Assembly: GCF_038002965.1 (NCBI RefSeq)
Contig: NZ_JBBOOE010000001.1
Span: forward strand, 1,903,001 to 1,967,000
Length of the DNA: 64,000 bases
From: Robertmurraya sp. FSL R5-0851
Lineage (GTDB): Bacteria; Bacillota; Bacilli; Bacillales; Cytobacillaceae
Reading direction: 5' to 3'
Numbering within the stretch: position 1 is the stretch's first letter; every line of letters starts with the position of its first letter. Of the stretch, positions 18,161 to 29,400 are shown piece by piece. The translations under genes were made by a program, and so were the position numbers. The notes below the pieces were generated by a model. It was not told the origin of the DNA, did no database searches, and saw only the letters and a program-made list of their open reading frames with translations.

Positions 18161-18454
18161 CCAAGTAATTCCAATTAATAACAATTAGGCAACTGTCTAG
18201 TCATTGGACAATCGCGGAGCATATGATGAAATTGTTATTATCAAATAGGTAAAAATCACTAACAAGGATGTTTTAATAAAAGGTTTGTGTCATTTTGAAT
18301 AATTTACTTTTGATAAGTCTATTATCAATTACCGGAGGCCACTTACCTTTTCATAACCAGAAGCATTAACGAAATTTACCTATTTGTACTTTTAAACATG
18401 TCGATTGTTTTTTGAATATTATGGATGAAAATTATGGTCGGGAGATGAAGAGGA
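18161..18454. other. intergenic, AT-rich
   Basis: There is no gene. A short open fragment near 18,195-18,250 ends RGAYDEIVIIK-stop and may be a remnant. No promoter or hairpin stands out. Confidence 0.3.
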
Positions 18455-18892
18455 GTGGAAGAAGTAGAAGAAATACAATATCGTGAAGAGTTGCTGAAAT
18501 GGTGTGATAACATTTATTTGCATTGGGAAAGAATGAAACCAAGGTTTTCAAAATTATTTGATTTGAAGACCTTAGAGGAATGGGAAGAGTCATGTCGTGG
18601 GTTGAAAGAAAAATTACAGATAGATACAGAAGCTGATCTTGATGAATATCACACAGCAAAAAACTTATATGAACAGTGGGAAATGTTGTATGGAGAATCA
18701 ATAAGTGGTAAAGAAGACGTTAATTCCGATGTGAGGGAAGGTGTGGAGTTGTCCACTCAATCTGATCGCGAAATCGAATTGTCGGATCGGGAAAGTGATA
18801 AAGAGGACGAACTTATACGGGTGACAATTAATTTGGAAATACCGAGACAGGATTTAAGGAAAATTTTATTAGACTATAAAATGGAAGTCTAG
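18455..18892 (+). CDS. hypothetical acidic protein
   Basis: The protein has 145 residues with a GTG start behind a GGAGATGAAGAGGA stretch. It is highly charged: WCDNIYLHWERMKPRFSKLF and EEWEESCRGLKEKLQI look helical, then a Ser/Asp/Glu-rich linker (about 85-120) leads to a C-terminal IRVTINLEIPRQDLRKILL. No family is recognised. A terminator follows at 18,943, so it appears to be a complete single-gene unit. Confidence 0.5.
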   Translation: MEEVEEIQYREELLKWCDNIYLHWERMKPRFSKLFDLKTLEEWEESCRGLKEKLQIDTEADLDEYHTAKNLYEQWEMLYGESISGKEDVNSDVREGVELSTQSDREIELSDRESDKEDELIRVTINLEIPRQDLRKILLDYKMEV

Positions 18893-18942
18893 CCATCCCA
18901 AATAGAGAGGGGTCAATGGCCTATTTGTAATTCGTATAGAGA

Positions 18943-18979
18943 AAACGCCAAACCCTAAGTTCAAGGTGTTGGCGTTTGT
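18943..18979 (+). terminator. Rho-independent terminator
   Basis: AAACGCCAA / TTGGCGTTT, 9 bp perfect with extra pairing in the loop, sits 50 bp after the hypothetical gene and is followed by a T-rich run. Confidence 0.8.
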
Positions 18980-19031
18980 TCATTTTTTACTCTTTATAAA
19001 TAGTTATTTACACAACACTATTATTAAATTC

Positions 19032-19260
19032 CAAGTATCAAAAACCAGACAAGCAAGATCTCAATCTTCCAGAAAGTCCAGTAGACGTCCCAACATCGTT
19101 AATTATAGATGGGGAAATTTTATGGGATAATTTACATGAACTCGGATTTGATCAACAGTGGTTAGATAACCAATTAACTACTAATGGATATAATAATGTA
19201 AAGCGTATACTCTATGCAGATTGGCGAGAGAGTGAAGGCATACATGTAAGTCCTAAATAA
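19032..19260 (+). pseudogene. DUF421 protein C-terminal fragment
   Basis: The open fragment reads KQDLNLPESPVDVPTSLIID, then GEILWDNLHELGFDQQWL ... VKRILYADWRESEGIHVSP and a stop. It matches the soluble DUF421 domain and parallels the 'KDLNLTVASIKESQTVIMDG' part of the gene at 16,098. The N-terminal membrane half is missing. It is a second DUF421 gene reduced to its 3' end. Confidence 0.65.
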
Positions 19261-19547
19261 AATTTGTTAGGATAAGAGCACATCAATTTTCTTGATGAAT
19301 ATAAACTTTAGTCTTCAACAATCAAGCGCTTTAATGAAGTAACTAAAGCCTAATTTTTCACTTATAACACCGAGAAATTAGACTTTTTATATTTTGATAT
19401 CCTTTACGTTGTAAATCCGCATTTTCCTGACGCTACCCCTACTAAAAGTATAGGTCATAAACAATTAATAAGTCTATGAAAAAGTGGTAACTAGGTCGAA
19501 GCAAGACCAAGTCCCATTTTTTTTAATTTTGACTCATTGATAGGGTT

Positions 19548-20340
19548 GGATCTGGTAAGGCAACAGATTAAAACGGTAAAAGATCGATATTACATGAAAG
19601 AAATTGTTTTAGGAATTGAAACTACTGGTCACTATTAGGACCTAGTTCTTCTTTGTCAGTTAGAAGGATATCATGTTCGTACGATTATTGCTGTACTACT
19701 GTGGAGGAAAGAAAAGCCCTTTTAAACTGGTCAAAAACAGATAATGTGAACCTTATGGCTATTCTACAATCCATGATTAATGGCCGGGGCACCTTTAATG
19801 AACTGCCTACAGGGAAGGTTCATGACCTACAAAAATTAATACATGCCCGCAGGGAACTTGTCAATGAAAGGAGCTCCACCGAGAATCTAATTCTTGTATA
19901 TATGGATCATACATATCTTTCGAAAGTTTCAGAGTAAATCTATATGGAAAGATGGAAAGTGAAAACATGTCCGGCCCTTTTCTAAAAATTTTGGGAAAGC
20001 TCCTTGTTATCTCATGCGATATTATCCGCATCCTAGTGACATTCTAGAGCTTGGGGAACAGGAATAACGAGACCTTTCGGTCCGTGAAAACTTAAAGCTA
20101 AGGGATTCATGTATTCAACTTCTATTAGATTTTGCCAAGACATCCATTTCTAAGCCTAGAGAAAAGGTAGAAACAGAAATCTTCCTTTTGGCTCAAAAAC
20201 TAGACCAATTACACTTTTTAAGTGACCAAATTAAAATCTTAAAAAGAAAAATCGAAGGTTTATTTGTTCAAATAAAAGGAGCCTTCATTTTCAGCATTCA
20301 AGGTATAGGTGTTGTATCAGGAGCTGAACTCTACGCATAA
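19548..20340 (+). pseudogene. IS110-family (IS1111-like) transposase remnant
   Basis: Frames broken by several stops contain IS110 landmarks in order. These are KEIVLGIETTGHY (DEDD nuclease domain), a middle part NGRGTFNELPTGKVHDLQKL with IHARRELVNERSS, YYPHPSDILELG, and the C-terminal Transposase_20 helix-hairpin-helix region FSIQGIGVVSGAELYA-stop-MGG. At least four frameshifts or stops occur, so no active enzyme remains. A non-coding block with GTGAC...CCGAA motifs follows. Confidence 0.75.
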
Positions 20341-20349
20341 ATGGGGGGA

Positions 20350-20496
20350 CCTTCGATACGCTGTGACGCCCCGAAAAACCTTGTTTCACACTTTGAAGAA
20401 ATGCGGGGGAAGGTTCTCCGGAACCGTCACAGTGGTCAACCCGAAGTAGTTAAGATTTGCAGTATAAGAGGAAAAGTTTTTTCTTTTCCTCTTATA
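20350..20496. repeat. non-coding GTGAC/CCGAA block, left of the lac cassette
   Basis: It contains CTGTGACGCCCCGAAAAACC, later CACAGTGGTCAACCCGAAGT, then GATTTGCAGTATAAGAGG leading into a hairpin. A related arrangement (CACTGTGACCGCCCGAAG, CTGTGACACTCCGAAAAAAC, GATTTGTAATATACAAGAAA and a hairpin) lies at 30,255-30,405. The two blocks bracket the sugar cassette. They may be decayed ends of one type of IS110-like element. Confidence 0.45.
20463..20496. terminator. strong bidirectional-type hairpin, 3' of the ROK gene
   Basis: A perfect 14-bp stem (TATAAGAGGAAAAG and its complement) has a loop of six Ts, 21 bp after the stop codon of the minus-strand ROK gene. It is part of the repeat block described for 20,350-20,496. 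Confidence 0.6.
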
Positions 20497-20517
20497 TCAA
20501 TAGTAATCTAGTTGAGA

Positions 20518-21504
20518 TTATCTAGTAAAAAGGTTAATGCTTGAACTTGCATTTGTAACTAGCCAACCTGCACCAATAACTCCAGCATCATTTCCAAGAG
20601 TTGCCCGTAATATTTTCGTATTCGAAGATGATGCTGGAAATGCAAACTTTTGATAATAATTTATTACTGGCTTAATTAATGTTTCACCTGCATTGGAAAC
20701 TCCACCGCCAATGATAATGGCTTCAGGATTTATAACGGTACTCAAGGTTCCTAGTGCATAACCTAAATAAAAAGAAACCTCATCCACTATTTTTAATGCT
20801 AGTTCATCAGCTTGAGCGGCCAAATCAAATACATCTTTGGCAGTTAACTCTTCATCTTTTATTTTTCTTAGTTTCGTTTCTGTTTTACAGGATTTTAACT
20901 TTTCTTTGGTTACATGCAAGATTCCATTTGCAGAGACTATCGTTTCTAAGCATCCTGTCTTACCACAGTTACACATTTGGCCGTTTTCTAATTTTACTGT
21001 CATATGACCAATTTCACCAGCAGCACCTTTTATTCCTTCTACAATATTTCCTTTTGTGATAACACCACCACCGACACCGGTACCTAATGTGATGCATATT
21101 AATTCCTTTAATCCTTCTCCTGCTCCTTTCCACATCTCTCCTAAGGCAGCACAATTTGCATCATTGCCTACAAAGACAGGAATAGATAGGAGATTTTCTA
21201 ATTGGCTTTTTAACGGGAAATTGGTCCATCCTAAATTAACCGCTTTTGTTATAACTCCCTCATTCATTACAGGACCAGGAGCACCAATCCCTGCACCTAT
21301 AAATTGTTCTAAGTTCAGATCTAATTCTATTAAAATGTGATAAAAAGCCTCTTTAATATGAGGCAAAATATTTTGACCCTTTTCACTTGTATCCGTTGGA
21401 ATTTGCCATTTATGCACAAAACCTCCTTCATTCGTTAGAATAGCCAATTTTGTTGATGTTCCACCCAAATCAATTGCAAAGATTAAACCTTCCATTTTCA
21501 TCAT
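20518..21504 (-). CDS. ROK-family sugar kinase (glucokinase-like)
   Basis: The protein of 328 residues has ATP-binding IFAIDLGGTSTKLAI at the start, the substrate region GNDANCAALGEMW with LITLGTGVGGGV-type glycine loop (CITLGTGVGGGVITKG), and the ROK zinc motif CNCGKTGCLET. It would phosphorylate glucose. That fits the hydrolysis products of the neighbouring 6-phospho-beta-glycosidase, since lactose-6-phosphate yields free glucose. In-frame ATGs at 21,504, 21,501 and 21,495 are possible starts. It is the last gene of the minus-strand lac transcription unit, 138 bp after the hydrolase. Confidence 0.88.
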   Translation of the reverse strand: MMKMEGLIFAIDLGGTSTKLAILTNEGGFVHKWQIPTDTSEKGQNILPHIKEAFYHILIELDLNLEQFIGAGIGAPGPVMNEGVITKAVNLGWTNFPLKSQLENLLSIPVFVGNDANCAALGEMWKGAGEGLKELICITLGTGVGGGVITKGNIVEGIKGAAGEIGHMTVKLENGQMCNCGKTGCLETIVSANGILHVTKEKLKSCKTETKLRKIKDEELTAKDVFDLAAQADELALKIVDEVSFYLGYALGTLSTVINPEAIIIGGGVSNAGETLIKPVINYYQKFAFPASSSNTKILRATLGNDAGVIGAGWLVTNASSSINLFTR

Positions 21505-21642
21505 CCTATCGTTGAATATTAATCATAAATACTTAGTTGCTTGCGTCATCTAGGAGCTGGAAAACCCTACTTGGATAGGAAAAGGACTGCGAGAAAAAAC
21601 CCAGTCCTTTTGTTTTCTGTTTATAAAAATTTTCTAATGAAA

Positions 21643-23136
<1,494 letters not shown>

Positions 23137-24813
23137 TTATGATGCTAATTGGCTTAATACGAAAGCTAATGCCTTTTCAGGATTCCTAGTCAAATCTATA
23201 TATTCTTTACCACCTGTAGATACCAATTTGATTCCTAAACGATCGGTATCCTTTTTTAGCACTTCATAGTTTGATGCAACCTGTGGAGCTAAAATAACTA
23301 AATCATAATCTTTCAAAATATCATTATGTGATCCATAGGCTCCTGCCGCAGCTGAAATAGAAACATTACATTCTTTTGCACCCTTTGTTAAGGCATTAGC
23401 TAATAATCCGCTTGTACCACCGCCTGCACAAAGGACTAAAACATTTTTCTCATCTGTTATTATGTCTTGTTTAACTTCAAGTACAACTGTTTCGCTTTTC
23501 GGAGCAATTACTTCTTTGACAGGATGATTATTTTCTTCAAGTTCTTGTTGAACCTTTTGCTTGTCGTAAACTTTGAAGAATGGATAATAAATAAGAAAGT
23601 CTACTATTAATAATAGAATGGCCAAGAGAAAGGCAAAACCGGCAAATCCAGTACCCATGATGATTCCAAGTGGACCAGGAGTTGTCCAAGGCAAGACATA
23701 CATGAATGAATTCATACCTAAAACATCAACAAAGAATTTAAAAAGCCAAACGTTTACAATCGGTGCAAGTATAAATGGTACAAAGAAAACGGGATTTAGA
23801 ACGATCGGTGCACCAAATAATACTGGTTCATTGACACCAAAAAGAACCGGGATGGAAGAAGCTTTACCAACAGCTTTTAGTTGTTTTGACTTTGCTAAGA
23901 AAGCGAACATTAAAGTAATAACTAAAGTTGCGCCAGTTCCGCCTAAAGTAGCAACGAATTGTTGAACACCAGGTGTTAAAATATTTACTGCTTGTTCCCC
24001 GTTTTGATACATTTGTAGGTTTGCTTGAATATTAACGTAATAAATTGCCGCAACAGCTGGTTCTACAATTGAAGGGCCATGTATGCCGATAAACCAGAAT
24101 AATGCTATCGCACCATAAACAATCGTGAGACCTAAATAACCATCAGCCGCTGAAAAGAGAGGTTTGAAGAATTCTATAACTGCCTGCGCAAAGTTTATTT
24201 CGAAAAAGCTTCTAAATGCCAGGTCAAAAAGCCAGAAGAGGATCGTTGTAACTGCAAATGGAATTAAATCCTTGAACGTTTGGGCAATATTTGGCGGAAC
24301 TTCTTCAGGTAATTTGATTGTCACGTTATTTTTGATACATACTTTATAAATATTAGCTACAGTAAAAGCAGTAATAAATGCTGTAAGTAATCCGGTTGAT
24401 CCCATATATCCACTTGCAAAACCACCGTCAATTGGATTAGCAGCTAACAGCAAAAATCCAACAATAGCCGCTAGCATCGTAGATATATTACTTATCTGAT
24501 TATTCTTTGGCAATTCCCGATTAAATGAGTCAGTTAAATGTTTTGCTGTAGTAGCCGCGACAACTAAGCCCAATATTCCCATTGAATATGCATACGGTTT
24601 CATTAATATTGTTTCAATTTCTTTGCTCCAATAAAAACCAAAAATATTCGGCACGTATGCTACCAGTAAAAAGATACTTGAGAATAAGACAATCGGCATT
24701 CCAGAAATGAAGCCATCTCTAACCGCTCTTAAATAGATATTACGAGAAACCTTTTCGAAAAAAGGTTTCATTTTTTCTATTTGTGTAATTAAGGAATTCA
24801 TCATGGAGTTCAT
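23137..24813 (-). CDS. lacE: PTS lactose-type EIICB permease
   Basis: The protein of 558 residues is a membrane IIC domain (about 1-430) with roughly ten helices and the conserved [18 protein letters not shown] and [17 protein letters not shown] motifs. A linker then joins a IIB domain starting [18 protein letters not shown], with the phospho-Cys. IICB fusion is the layout of LacE proteins of Staphylococcus and Lactococcus. It takes up and phosphorylates lactose, or a similar beta-galactoside, with LacF as phosphodonor. It starts 6 bp after lacF. Confidence 0.93.
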   Translation of the reverse strand: MNSMMNSLITQIEKMKPFFEKVSRNIYLRAVRDGFISGMPIVLFSSIFLLVAYVPNIFGFYWSKEIETILMKPYAYSMGILGLVVAATTAKHLTDSFNRELPKNNQISNISTMLAAIVGFLLLAANPIDGGFASGYMGSTGLLTAFITAFTVANIYKVCIKNNVTIKLPEEVPPNIAQTFKDLIPFAVTTILFWLFDLAFRSFFEINFAQAVIEFFKPLFSAADGYLGLTIVYGAIALFWFIGIHGPSIVEPAVAAIYYVNIQANLQMYQNGEQAVNILTPGVQQFVATLGGTGATLVITLMFAFLAKSKQLKAVGKASSIPVLFGVNEPVLFGAPIVLNPVFFVPFILAPIVNVWLFKFFVDVLGMNSFMYVLPWTTPGPLGIIMGTGFAGFAFLLAILLLIVDFLIYYPFFKVYDKQKVQQELEENNHPVKEVIAPKSETVVLEVKQDIITDEKNVLVLCAGGGTSGLLANALTKGAKECNVSISAAAGAYGSHNDILKDYDLVILAPQVASNYEVLKKDTDRLGIKLVSTGGKEYIDLTRNPEKALAFVLSQLAS

Positions 24814-24819
24814 AAATAA

Positions 24820-25131
24820 TCATCCCTTCGTATAAATGTCAATTAAATGTTCAACAATATCACTTAATAGTAAGGTAGTCATTAAATGATCCTGGGCATG
24901 TACCATAATAAAGCCTAACTCAATGGATTCCCCGCCAGCCTCTGCTGCTAGTATTTGGGTTTGGGAATTATGTGCTTCTGTTAAGCTTTCCTTCGCCTCT
25001 TTCACTAGTCCTTCTGCAGCATCTAGGTAGCCTTTTTTTGCTTCATTAACAGCTTGTAATAATTTGGAACGTGCTTCACCGGCGAATGCAACAATTTCGA
25101 AACCTACCATGCTCACTTCTTCTTTATTCAT
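24820..25131 (-). CDS. lacF: PTS lactose/cellobiose-type EIIA
   Basis: The protein of 103 residues is all-helical. The phospho-accepting His is in the C-terminal FIMVHAQDHLMTTLLLSD motif, and the AEAGGESIELGF segment precedes it, as in LacF/CelC proteins. It transfers phosphate from HPr to the IIB domain of the next gene. It is first in the minus-strand unit, with TAAGGAGG before the ATG and a promoter plus TGTTT-rich operator region upstream. Confidence 0.93.
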   Translation of the reverse strand: MNKEEVSMVGFEIVAFAGEARSKLLQAVNEAKKGYLDAAEGLVKEAKESLTEAHNSQTQILAAEAGGESIELGFIMVHAQDHLMTTLLLSDIVEHLIDIYTKG

Positions 25132-25165
25132 ATCTAATCCTCCTTACTGAAAATAATAGAAATGC

Positions 25166-25220
25166 TTTGTTTTTGTTTGTATTATGTTCTATTATTTTCC
25201 TTTTTGTTTATTTTTGTTTA
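25166..25220. promoter_or_regulatory. putative LacR operator region upstream of lacF
   Basis: Repeated TTTGTTT elements occur at 25,166-25,180 and 25,203-25,220 (TGTTTATTTTTGTTTA), between the lacF promoter and the lacF start. Known LacR operators of Gram-positive lac operons contain TGTTTnWTTT-type motifs, so these are candidate sites for the divergent lacR product. Confidence 0.45.
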
Positions 25221-25227
25221 CATTTAA

Positions 25228-25257
25228 ACTATAAATCAGCGATTATTTTTTTGTCAA
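25228..25257 (-). promoter_or_regulatory. promoter of lacF-lacE-glycosidase-ROK operon
   Basis: On the minus strand TTGACA and TATAGT are 18 bp apart. A cre-like TGAAAACGGTTGAC lies at the -35 edge (about 25,255-25,268). It matches the CcpA consensus only partly, so catabolite repression is a guess. Confidence 0.5.
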
Positions 25258-25315
25258 CCGTTTTCATTAACTGTTAATATATTATTCGCTAATTGTATCA
25301 CCACTATTCTTTTGT

Positions 25316-25344
25316 TTGACATTTATCGTTTCGGGTGATAAATT
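25316..25344 (+). promoter_or_regulatory. promoter of lacR
   Basis: TTGACA - 17 bp - TAAATT lies 57 bp before the chosen GTG start at 25,401. It overlaps the earliest possible in-frame start at 25,335, which argues against that start. A TTTGTTTGAC element overlaps the -35. Confidence 0.55.
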
Positions 25345-25400
25345 CTAGGAAAAGGAACAAAATCAAACATTTTAAAACAAATCGAGAAGGGAGTGACAGT

Positions 25401-26153
25401 GTGCTTAAAGAGCAACGCCTAGAAACCATATTAAAGTTAATTAATACTCATGGAATGGTGCGCGTCTCAGAAATCACTGAATTATTAAATGTAACAGAAA
25501 TGACTGTTCGACGAGATTTACAGCTGCTTGAGGATTTAGGTCAAGTTGAGAGAATTCATGGGGGAGCAAAAGCTGTCAATGGATTTTCTGATAAAGAGCT
25601 GACTCATATTGAGAAGCAAGGCATCAATATAGAAGAAAAACAACAAATTGCTAGAACGATTGCCTCCTTAATCGAAGAAAATGACACAATTTTTCTCGGT
25701 CCAGGTACAACGATTGAGTATGTGTATGACTTCTTGACGGTATTTCCTGCAAGAATCGTGACCAATTCCATTCATGTTTTCAACCGTTTTAATAAAAACG
25801 AAGGTTATGATCTTATTTTAATTGCTGGAAGCTATCGAGCTCGAACTGGAGCCTTTGTCGGAAGCTTCGCGAATAATACATTAAAAAAGATTAATGTAAA
25901 AAAAGCCTTTATAGGCGCAAATGGCGTCCATGGGAATGAAGTTTACACAGCTAATGAAGAGGAAGGAATTACACAGAGCATTATTTTAGATAATGCCCAC
26001 GAAAAATACATTGTTGCTGATTATAGCAAAATTTGGGGACAGGACTTTTTTAGCTTCTATCATTTGGATGGGGTAACTGCTTTAATAACCGATGATCAAA
26101 TTCCCGAAGAAAAGAAGCTTAAGCTAGAAGAGTTTGTAAAAGTAATTTATTAA
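25401..26153 (+). CDS. lacR: DeoR-family repressor of the lac/tagatose operon
   Basis: The protein has 250 residues from GTG 25,401, which follows AAGGGAG by 7 nt. The N-terminal DeoR helix-turn-helix (RLETILKLINTHGMVRVSEI ... VTEMTVRRDLQLLEDLG) has the family RIHGGAK. The sugar-phosphate sensor domain follows (FLGPGTTIEYVYDFL, KKAFIGANGVHGNEVYT). It is divergent from lacFE and first in the lacABCD unit, the same place as LacR of Staphylococcus aureus, where tagatose-6-phosphate is the inducer. A similar role is inferred. Confidence 0.9.
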   Translation: MLKEQRLETILKLINTHGMVRVSEITELLNVTEMTVRRDLQLLEDLGQVERIHGGAKAVNGFSDKELTHIEKQGINIEEKQQIARTIASLIEENDTIFLGPGTTIEYVYDFLTVFPARIVTNSIHVFNRFNKNEGYDLILIAGSYRARTGAFVGSFANNTLKKINVKKAFIGANGVHGNEVYTANEEEGITQSIILDNAHEKYIVADYSKIWGQDFFSFYHLDGVTALITDDQIPEEKKLKLEEFVKVIY

Positions 26154-26170
26154 ATATGAGGTGAATGGAC

Positions 26171-26599
26171 ATGAACATATTATTAGGATCAGATAAAGCT
26201 GGGTTAGAGTTGAAAAATCATATAAAAACTTTCTTAGAAGAAAAAAACATCGATGTAATAGATAAAACACCAAATGGAGCCGTTGACTTTGTAGATTCAA
26301 CTGTTTTAGTCGCAAATGAAGTAAAAGAAGGCAGCGATTCACTTGCTATTCTGATCGATTCCTATGGAGCGGGTTCTTTTATGGCAGCAACCAAAATAAA
26401 AGGCATCGTTTGTGCGGAAGTCTCTGATGAACGATCAGCAAGAATGACAAGGGACCATAATAACACTTCTATTATTACGATGGGGGCCGAAGTTGTAGGT
26501 AAAGGCTTGGCTGAAAGTATTGTGATGGCCTTTATTAACTCAAAGTACTCAGGGGGACGCCATCAAATCCGAGTAGATATGTTAAACAAAATGATGTAA
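26171..26599 (+). CDS. lacA: galactose-6-phosphate isomerase subunit LacA
   Basis: The protein has 142 residues from ATG 26,171, with GAGGTGA 7 nt upstream; an ATG at 26,165 abuts the ribosome site. It is an RpiB/LacAB fold protein: [37 protein letters not shown] and [20 protein letters not shown]. It lacks the Cys of RpiB/LacB (SYGAG instead of CGTG), as LacA does. With LacB it converts galactose-6-phosphate to tagatose-6-phosphate. The length equals S. aureus LacA. Confidence 0.93.
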   Translation: MNILLGSDKAGLELKNHIKTFLEEKNIDVIDKTPNGAVDFVDSTVLVANEVKEGSDSLAILIDSYGAGSFMAATKIKGIVCAEVSDERSARMTRDHNNTSIITMGAEVVGKGLAESIVMAFINSKYSGGRHQIRVDMLNKMM

Positions 26600-26652
26600 A
26601 ACGTATAAACCATTTAGAGAGATTACATTAAAAGAATGAGGGAGAGTATAAG

Positions 26653-27171
26653 ATGATTATTTCATTAGGTTGTGACCATATTGTAACAGATGTAAAAATG
26701 GCAGTTTCTGACCATTTAAAATCTAAAGGACATACGGTTGTTGATATGGGGACGTATGATTTTACAAGAACACATTATCCTATCTATGGGAAAAAGGTGG
26801 CAGAAGCGGTTACGACCGGAGAAGCTGATTTAGGTGTAGTGATTTGCGGAACAGGTGTAGGAATTACAAATTCAGCCGCTAAAGTACTAGGAGCAAGAGC
26901 AGCATTGGTAAGAGACGTTGCCACGGCCAAATATGCTAAAGAAAAACTAAATGCAAATGTCATTGGCGTTGGAGGCAAAATTACTGGAGAACATTTAATC
27001 CTAGAGATTGTCGATCACTTTATCGAAGCAAAATATGATGAAACAGAGGAAAACAACCAATTAGTGAAAAAAATTATGTCCCTTGAACCAGAAAATGATC
27101 ATCAAACAGGAGACATTCACTTTTTTGACGAGTTCCTAGAAAAATGGGATAGGGGCGAATATCACGATTGA
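26653..27171 (+). CDS. lacB: galactose-6-phosphate isomerase subunit LacB
   Basis: The protein of 172 residues starts [20 protein letters not shown] and contains the active-site [16 protein letters not shown] with the catalytic Cys, followed by the sugar-phosphate-binding region [20 protein letters not shown]. It is the catalytic partner of LacA, 53 bp downstream of it, with RBS GAGGGAG. Length matches LacB proteins of about 171 residues. Confidence 0.94.
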   Translation: MIISLGCDHIVTDVKMAVSDHLKSKGHTVVDMGTYDFTRTHYPIYGKKVAEAVTTGEADLGVVICGTGVGITNSAAKVLGARAALVRDVATAKYAKEKLNANVIGVGGKITGEHLILEIVDHFIEAKYDETEENNQLVKKIMSLEPENDHQTGDIHFFDEFLEKWDRGEYHD

Positions 27172-27349
27172 TGATAAGCAATGAAATGAAAGGCTTTGTT
27201 AAACATCCTTGTTGATGCTGCAATTGCCTTCGGGGCATACGTTCAGCCATTTATGCAGAAAAATGCTGATCACATGGCCCAAAGGCAATTTATCAACATT
27301 CATCATAAACAGAGCTAAAAAAGAAAAAACACGAGAAAGAGGCAGTGAA
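27172..27349. other. lacB-lacC spacer with an unexplained open fragment
   Basis: About 27,208-27,321 reads open as LVDAAIAFGAYVQPFMQKN followed by ADHMAQRQFINIHHKQS and a stop. It has no start codon and belongs to no family I recognise. It may be a gene remnant left inside the operon. Confidence 0.3.
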
Positions 27350-28285
27350 ATGATTTTATCAGTCACAATGAATCCCTCAGTTGATATTTCTTACCCTCTT
27401 AAACAATTTAAATTAAATGAGATTAATAGAATAGAACATGTGAGTAAAACCGCAGGCGGAAAAGGATTAAATGTTACACGGGTTATTTCACAATTAGAAG
27501 AAGATGTTCTGGCTACTGGTGTTATTGGCGGCACCCTTGGTGATTTTATCAACCAAGAATTAAAAAAAGCTGGTATTAAAAATGACTTTTTAAAGACTGA
27601 AAAAGAATCACGAAATTGTATTGCCATTCTTCACGAAGGAATGCAAACAGAGATCCTCGAATCGGGTCCAACCCTATCCCTAAAAGAAGGCAAAGCATTT
27701 TTAGATAAATTTGAAGGTCTATTATCAAAGACCTCATTTGTTACGATTTCAGGAAGTCTGCCAAAAGGGTTACCCGATGATTTCTACCATCAAATGCTAG
27801 TCATCAGTCATAAAAAAGACGTTCCTGTGATACTTGACTCCTCGGGAGAATCCTTAAAACAAGTACTTCTTCATAAGGAAAAGCCCTTTGCCATTAAACC
27901 AAACCATACTGAATTGTCTCAGCTTATTGGGAAAGAGGTCAATAATGATAGAAATCTCTTAAAAGAAGTATTATCGCATGAATTATTTAACGATATTGAA
28001 TGCGTGATGGTTTCAATGGGAAGTAAAGGTGCTTTGGTTAAATATAAGGATCGATTCTATAACGCAATTATACCAAAAATTAATGTGGTAAATCCAGTAG
28101 GATCAGGTGATGCGACAGTTGCGGGGTTAGCTGTTTCTTTAAATAGAGGTGAATCCATTGAAACCGCCATCAAAACCTCGATGACGGCAGGGATGCTGAA
28201 CACAATAGAAGCTGGGACCGGAAGCGTTAATCTGAACCACTTTCTGCACTATTTTAATTTAGTTGAGATAAACGAAATCTACTAA
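27350..28285 (+). CDS. lacC: tagatose-6-phosphate kinase
   Basis: The PfkB-family kinase of 311 residues runs from ATG 27,350, preceded by GAAAGAGG. It starts [20 protein letters not shown] and has the [11 protein letters not shown] motif and the catalytic-base block [15 protein letters not shown] near the C-terminus. LacC phosphorylates tagatose-6-phosphate to the 1,6-bisphosphate; 1-phosphofructokinase is the closest alternative, but position between lacB and lacD decides. The frame is open 47 codons further upstream, through the spacer, and that part is not counted. Confidence 0.93.
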   Translation: MILSVTMNPSVDISYPLKQFKLNEINRIEHVSKTAGGKGLNVTRVISQLEEDVLATGVIGGTLGDFINQELKKAGIKNDFLKTEKESRNCIAILHEGMQTEILESGPTLSLKEGKAFLDKFEGLLSKTSFVTISGSLPKGLPDDFYHQMLVISHKKDVPVILDSSGESLKQVLLHKEKPFAIKPNHTELSQLIGKEVNNDRNLLKEVLSHELFNDIECVMVSMGSKGALVKYKDRFYNAIIPKINVVNPVGSGDATVAGLAVSLNRGESIETAIKTSMTAGMLNTIEAGTGSVNLNHFLHYFNLVEINEIY

Positions 28286-28302
28286 AAAGGGAGACTACTA
28301 CT

Positions 28303-29292
28303 ATGCTATCATTAAAAAAGAATAAATTAGAAGCATTGAAACGATTATCAAATGAAAACGGAGTAATCGGGGCACTTGCGATTGACCAACGTGGATCTCT
28401 TAAGAAAATGATTGCTAATGCAAGTGATCAGGAGATTGGAGATGAAGGAATCATTACGTATAAAAAATTGGTATCGGAGGAACTGACACCTTTTGCTTCA
28501 TCGATCTTACTTGATCCTGAATATGGCTTACCCGCTTCGAAAATAAGACATCAAGATGCCGGACTCATCATGGCTTATGAAAAAACAGGCTATGATGCAT
28601 CAGAGCCAGGACGCCTGCCTGATTTATTGGAGGAATGGTCTGTTAAACGCCTAAAAGACCTTGGTGCCGATGCTATTAAATTTTTACTCTACTATGATGT
28701 AGATGAAGAAGAAAAAATTAATGAGTATAAACATGTATATATGGAGCGAATTGGTTCAGAATGTGAGGCTGAAGAAATCCCCTTCTTTTTAGAAATTGTG
28801 ACTTATGATGCCAATAACGATGATGTAAAAGGAAAAGAATATGCCAAGGTGAAACCTCATAAAGTGATTGATGCAATGAAGGAATTCTCAAAACCACAAT
28901 ACAAAGTGGACGTCCTGAAAGTCGAGGTTCCTGTTAATATGAAATTCGTAGAAGGATATGGAGATGAAGTTATCCATTCTAGGGAAGAAGCGCTTCAATT
29001 ATTTAAAGAACAAAGTGATGCTACGACGTTACCATTCATCTTTTTAAGTGCGGGTGTTTCAGCGCAGTTATTCCAAGATACATTAACATTTGCAAAAGAG
29101 GCGGGATCTACCTTTAATGGTGTATTATGCGGACGAGCAACCTGGAAGAATGGTGTTAATGTTTTCGGTGAAAAAGGTGAACAAGATGGCCGAGAATGGC
29201 TAAGATCAGAAGGCAGACAAAACATCGAAGAACTTAATGCCGTTTTAAAAGAAACAGCAAGTCCATGGTTTGATAAAGTAGAAAATATTTAA
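28303..29292 (+). CDS. lacD: tagatose 1,6-diphosphate aldolase
   Basis: The class I aldolase of 329 residues contains [18 protein letters not shown] at the N-terminus, the [13 protein letters not shown] strand carrying the Schiff-base Lys, and [18 protein letters not shown] near the C-terminus. It splits tagatose-1,6-bisphosphate into dihydroxyacetone phosphate and glyceraldehyde-3-phosphate, completing the tagatose pathway. Start ATG is preceded by AAAGGGAG, 17 bp after lacC. Confidence 0.94.
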   Translation: MLSLKKNKLEALKRLSNENGVIGALAIDQRGSLKKMIANASDQEIGDEGIITYKKLVSEELTPFASSILLDPEYGLPASKIRHQDAGLIMAYEKTGYDASEPGRLPDLLEEWSVKRLKDLGADAIKFLLYYDVDEEEKINEYKHVYMERIGSECEAEEIPFFLEIVTYDANNDDVKGKEYAKVKPHKVIDAMKEFSKPQYKVDVLKVEVPVNMKFVEGYGDEVIHSREEALQLFKEQSDATTLPFIFLSAGVSAQLFQDTLTFAKEAGSTFNGVLCGRATWKNGVNVFGEKGEQDGREWLRSEGRQNIEELNAVLKETASPWFDKVENI

Positions 29293-29307
29293 TTAAAAAC
29301 TCATTGA

Positions 29308-29343
29308 GTAAAGCAGAGTATATGATATTACTCTGCTTTTACC
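29308..29343 (+). terminator. terminator after lacD
   Basis: GTAAAGCAGAGTA pairs with TACTCTGCTTTTAC around a short loop, 15 bp after lacD. It separates lacRABCD from the HAD gene. Confidence 0.8.
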
Positions 29344-29400
29344 ATTTTTCAATATGGCTGAAAGAAGTATCTAGACATAATTATATAAGGAGGAATCATT

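Noticed and set aside
27209..27349. N-terminal extension of LacC
   Set aside because: The PfkB fold begins at ATG 27,350 with its own ribosome site; the extension has no family match.
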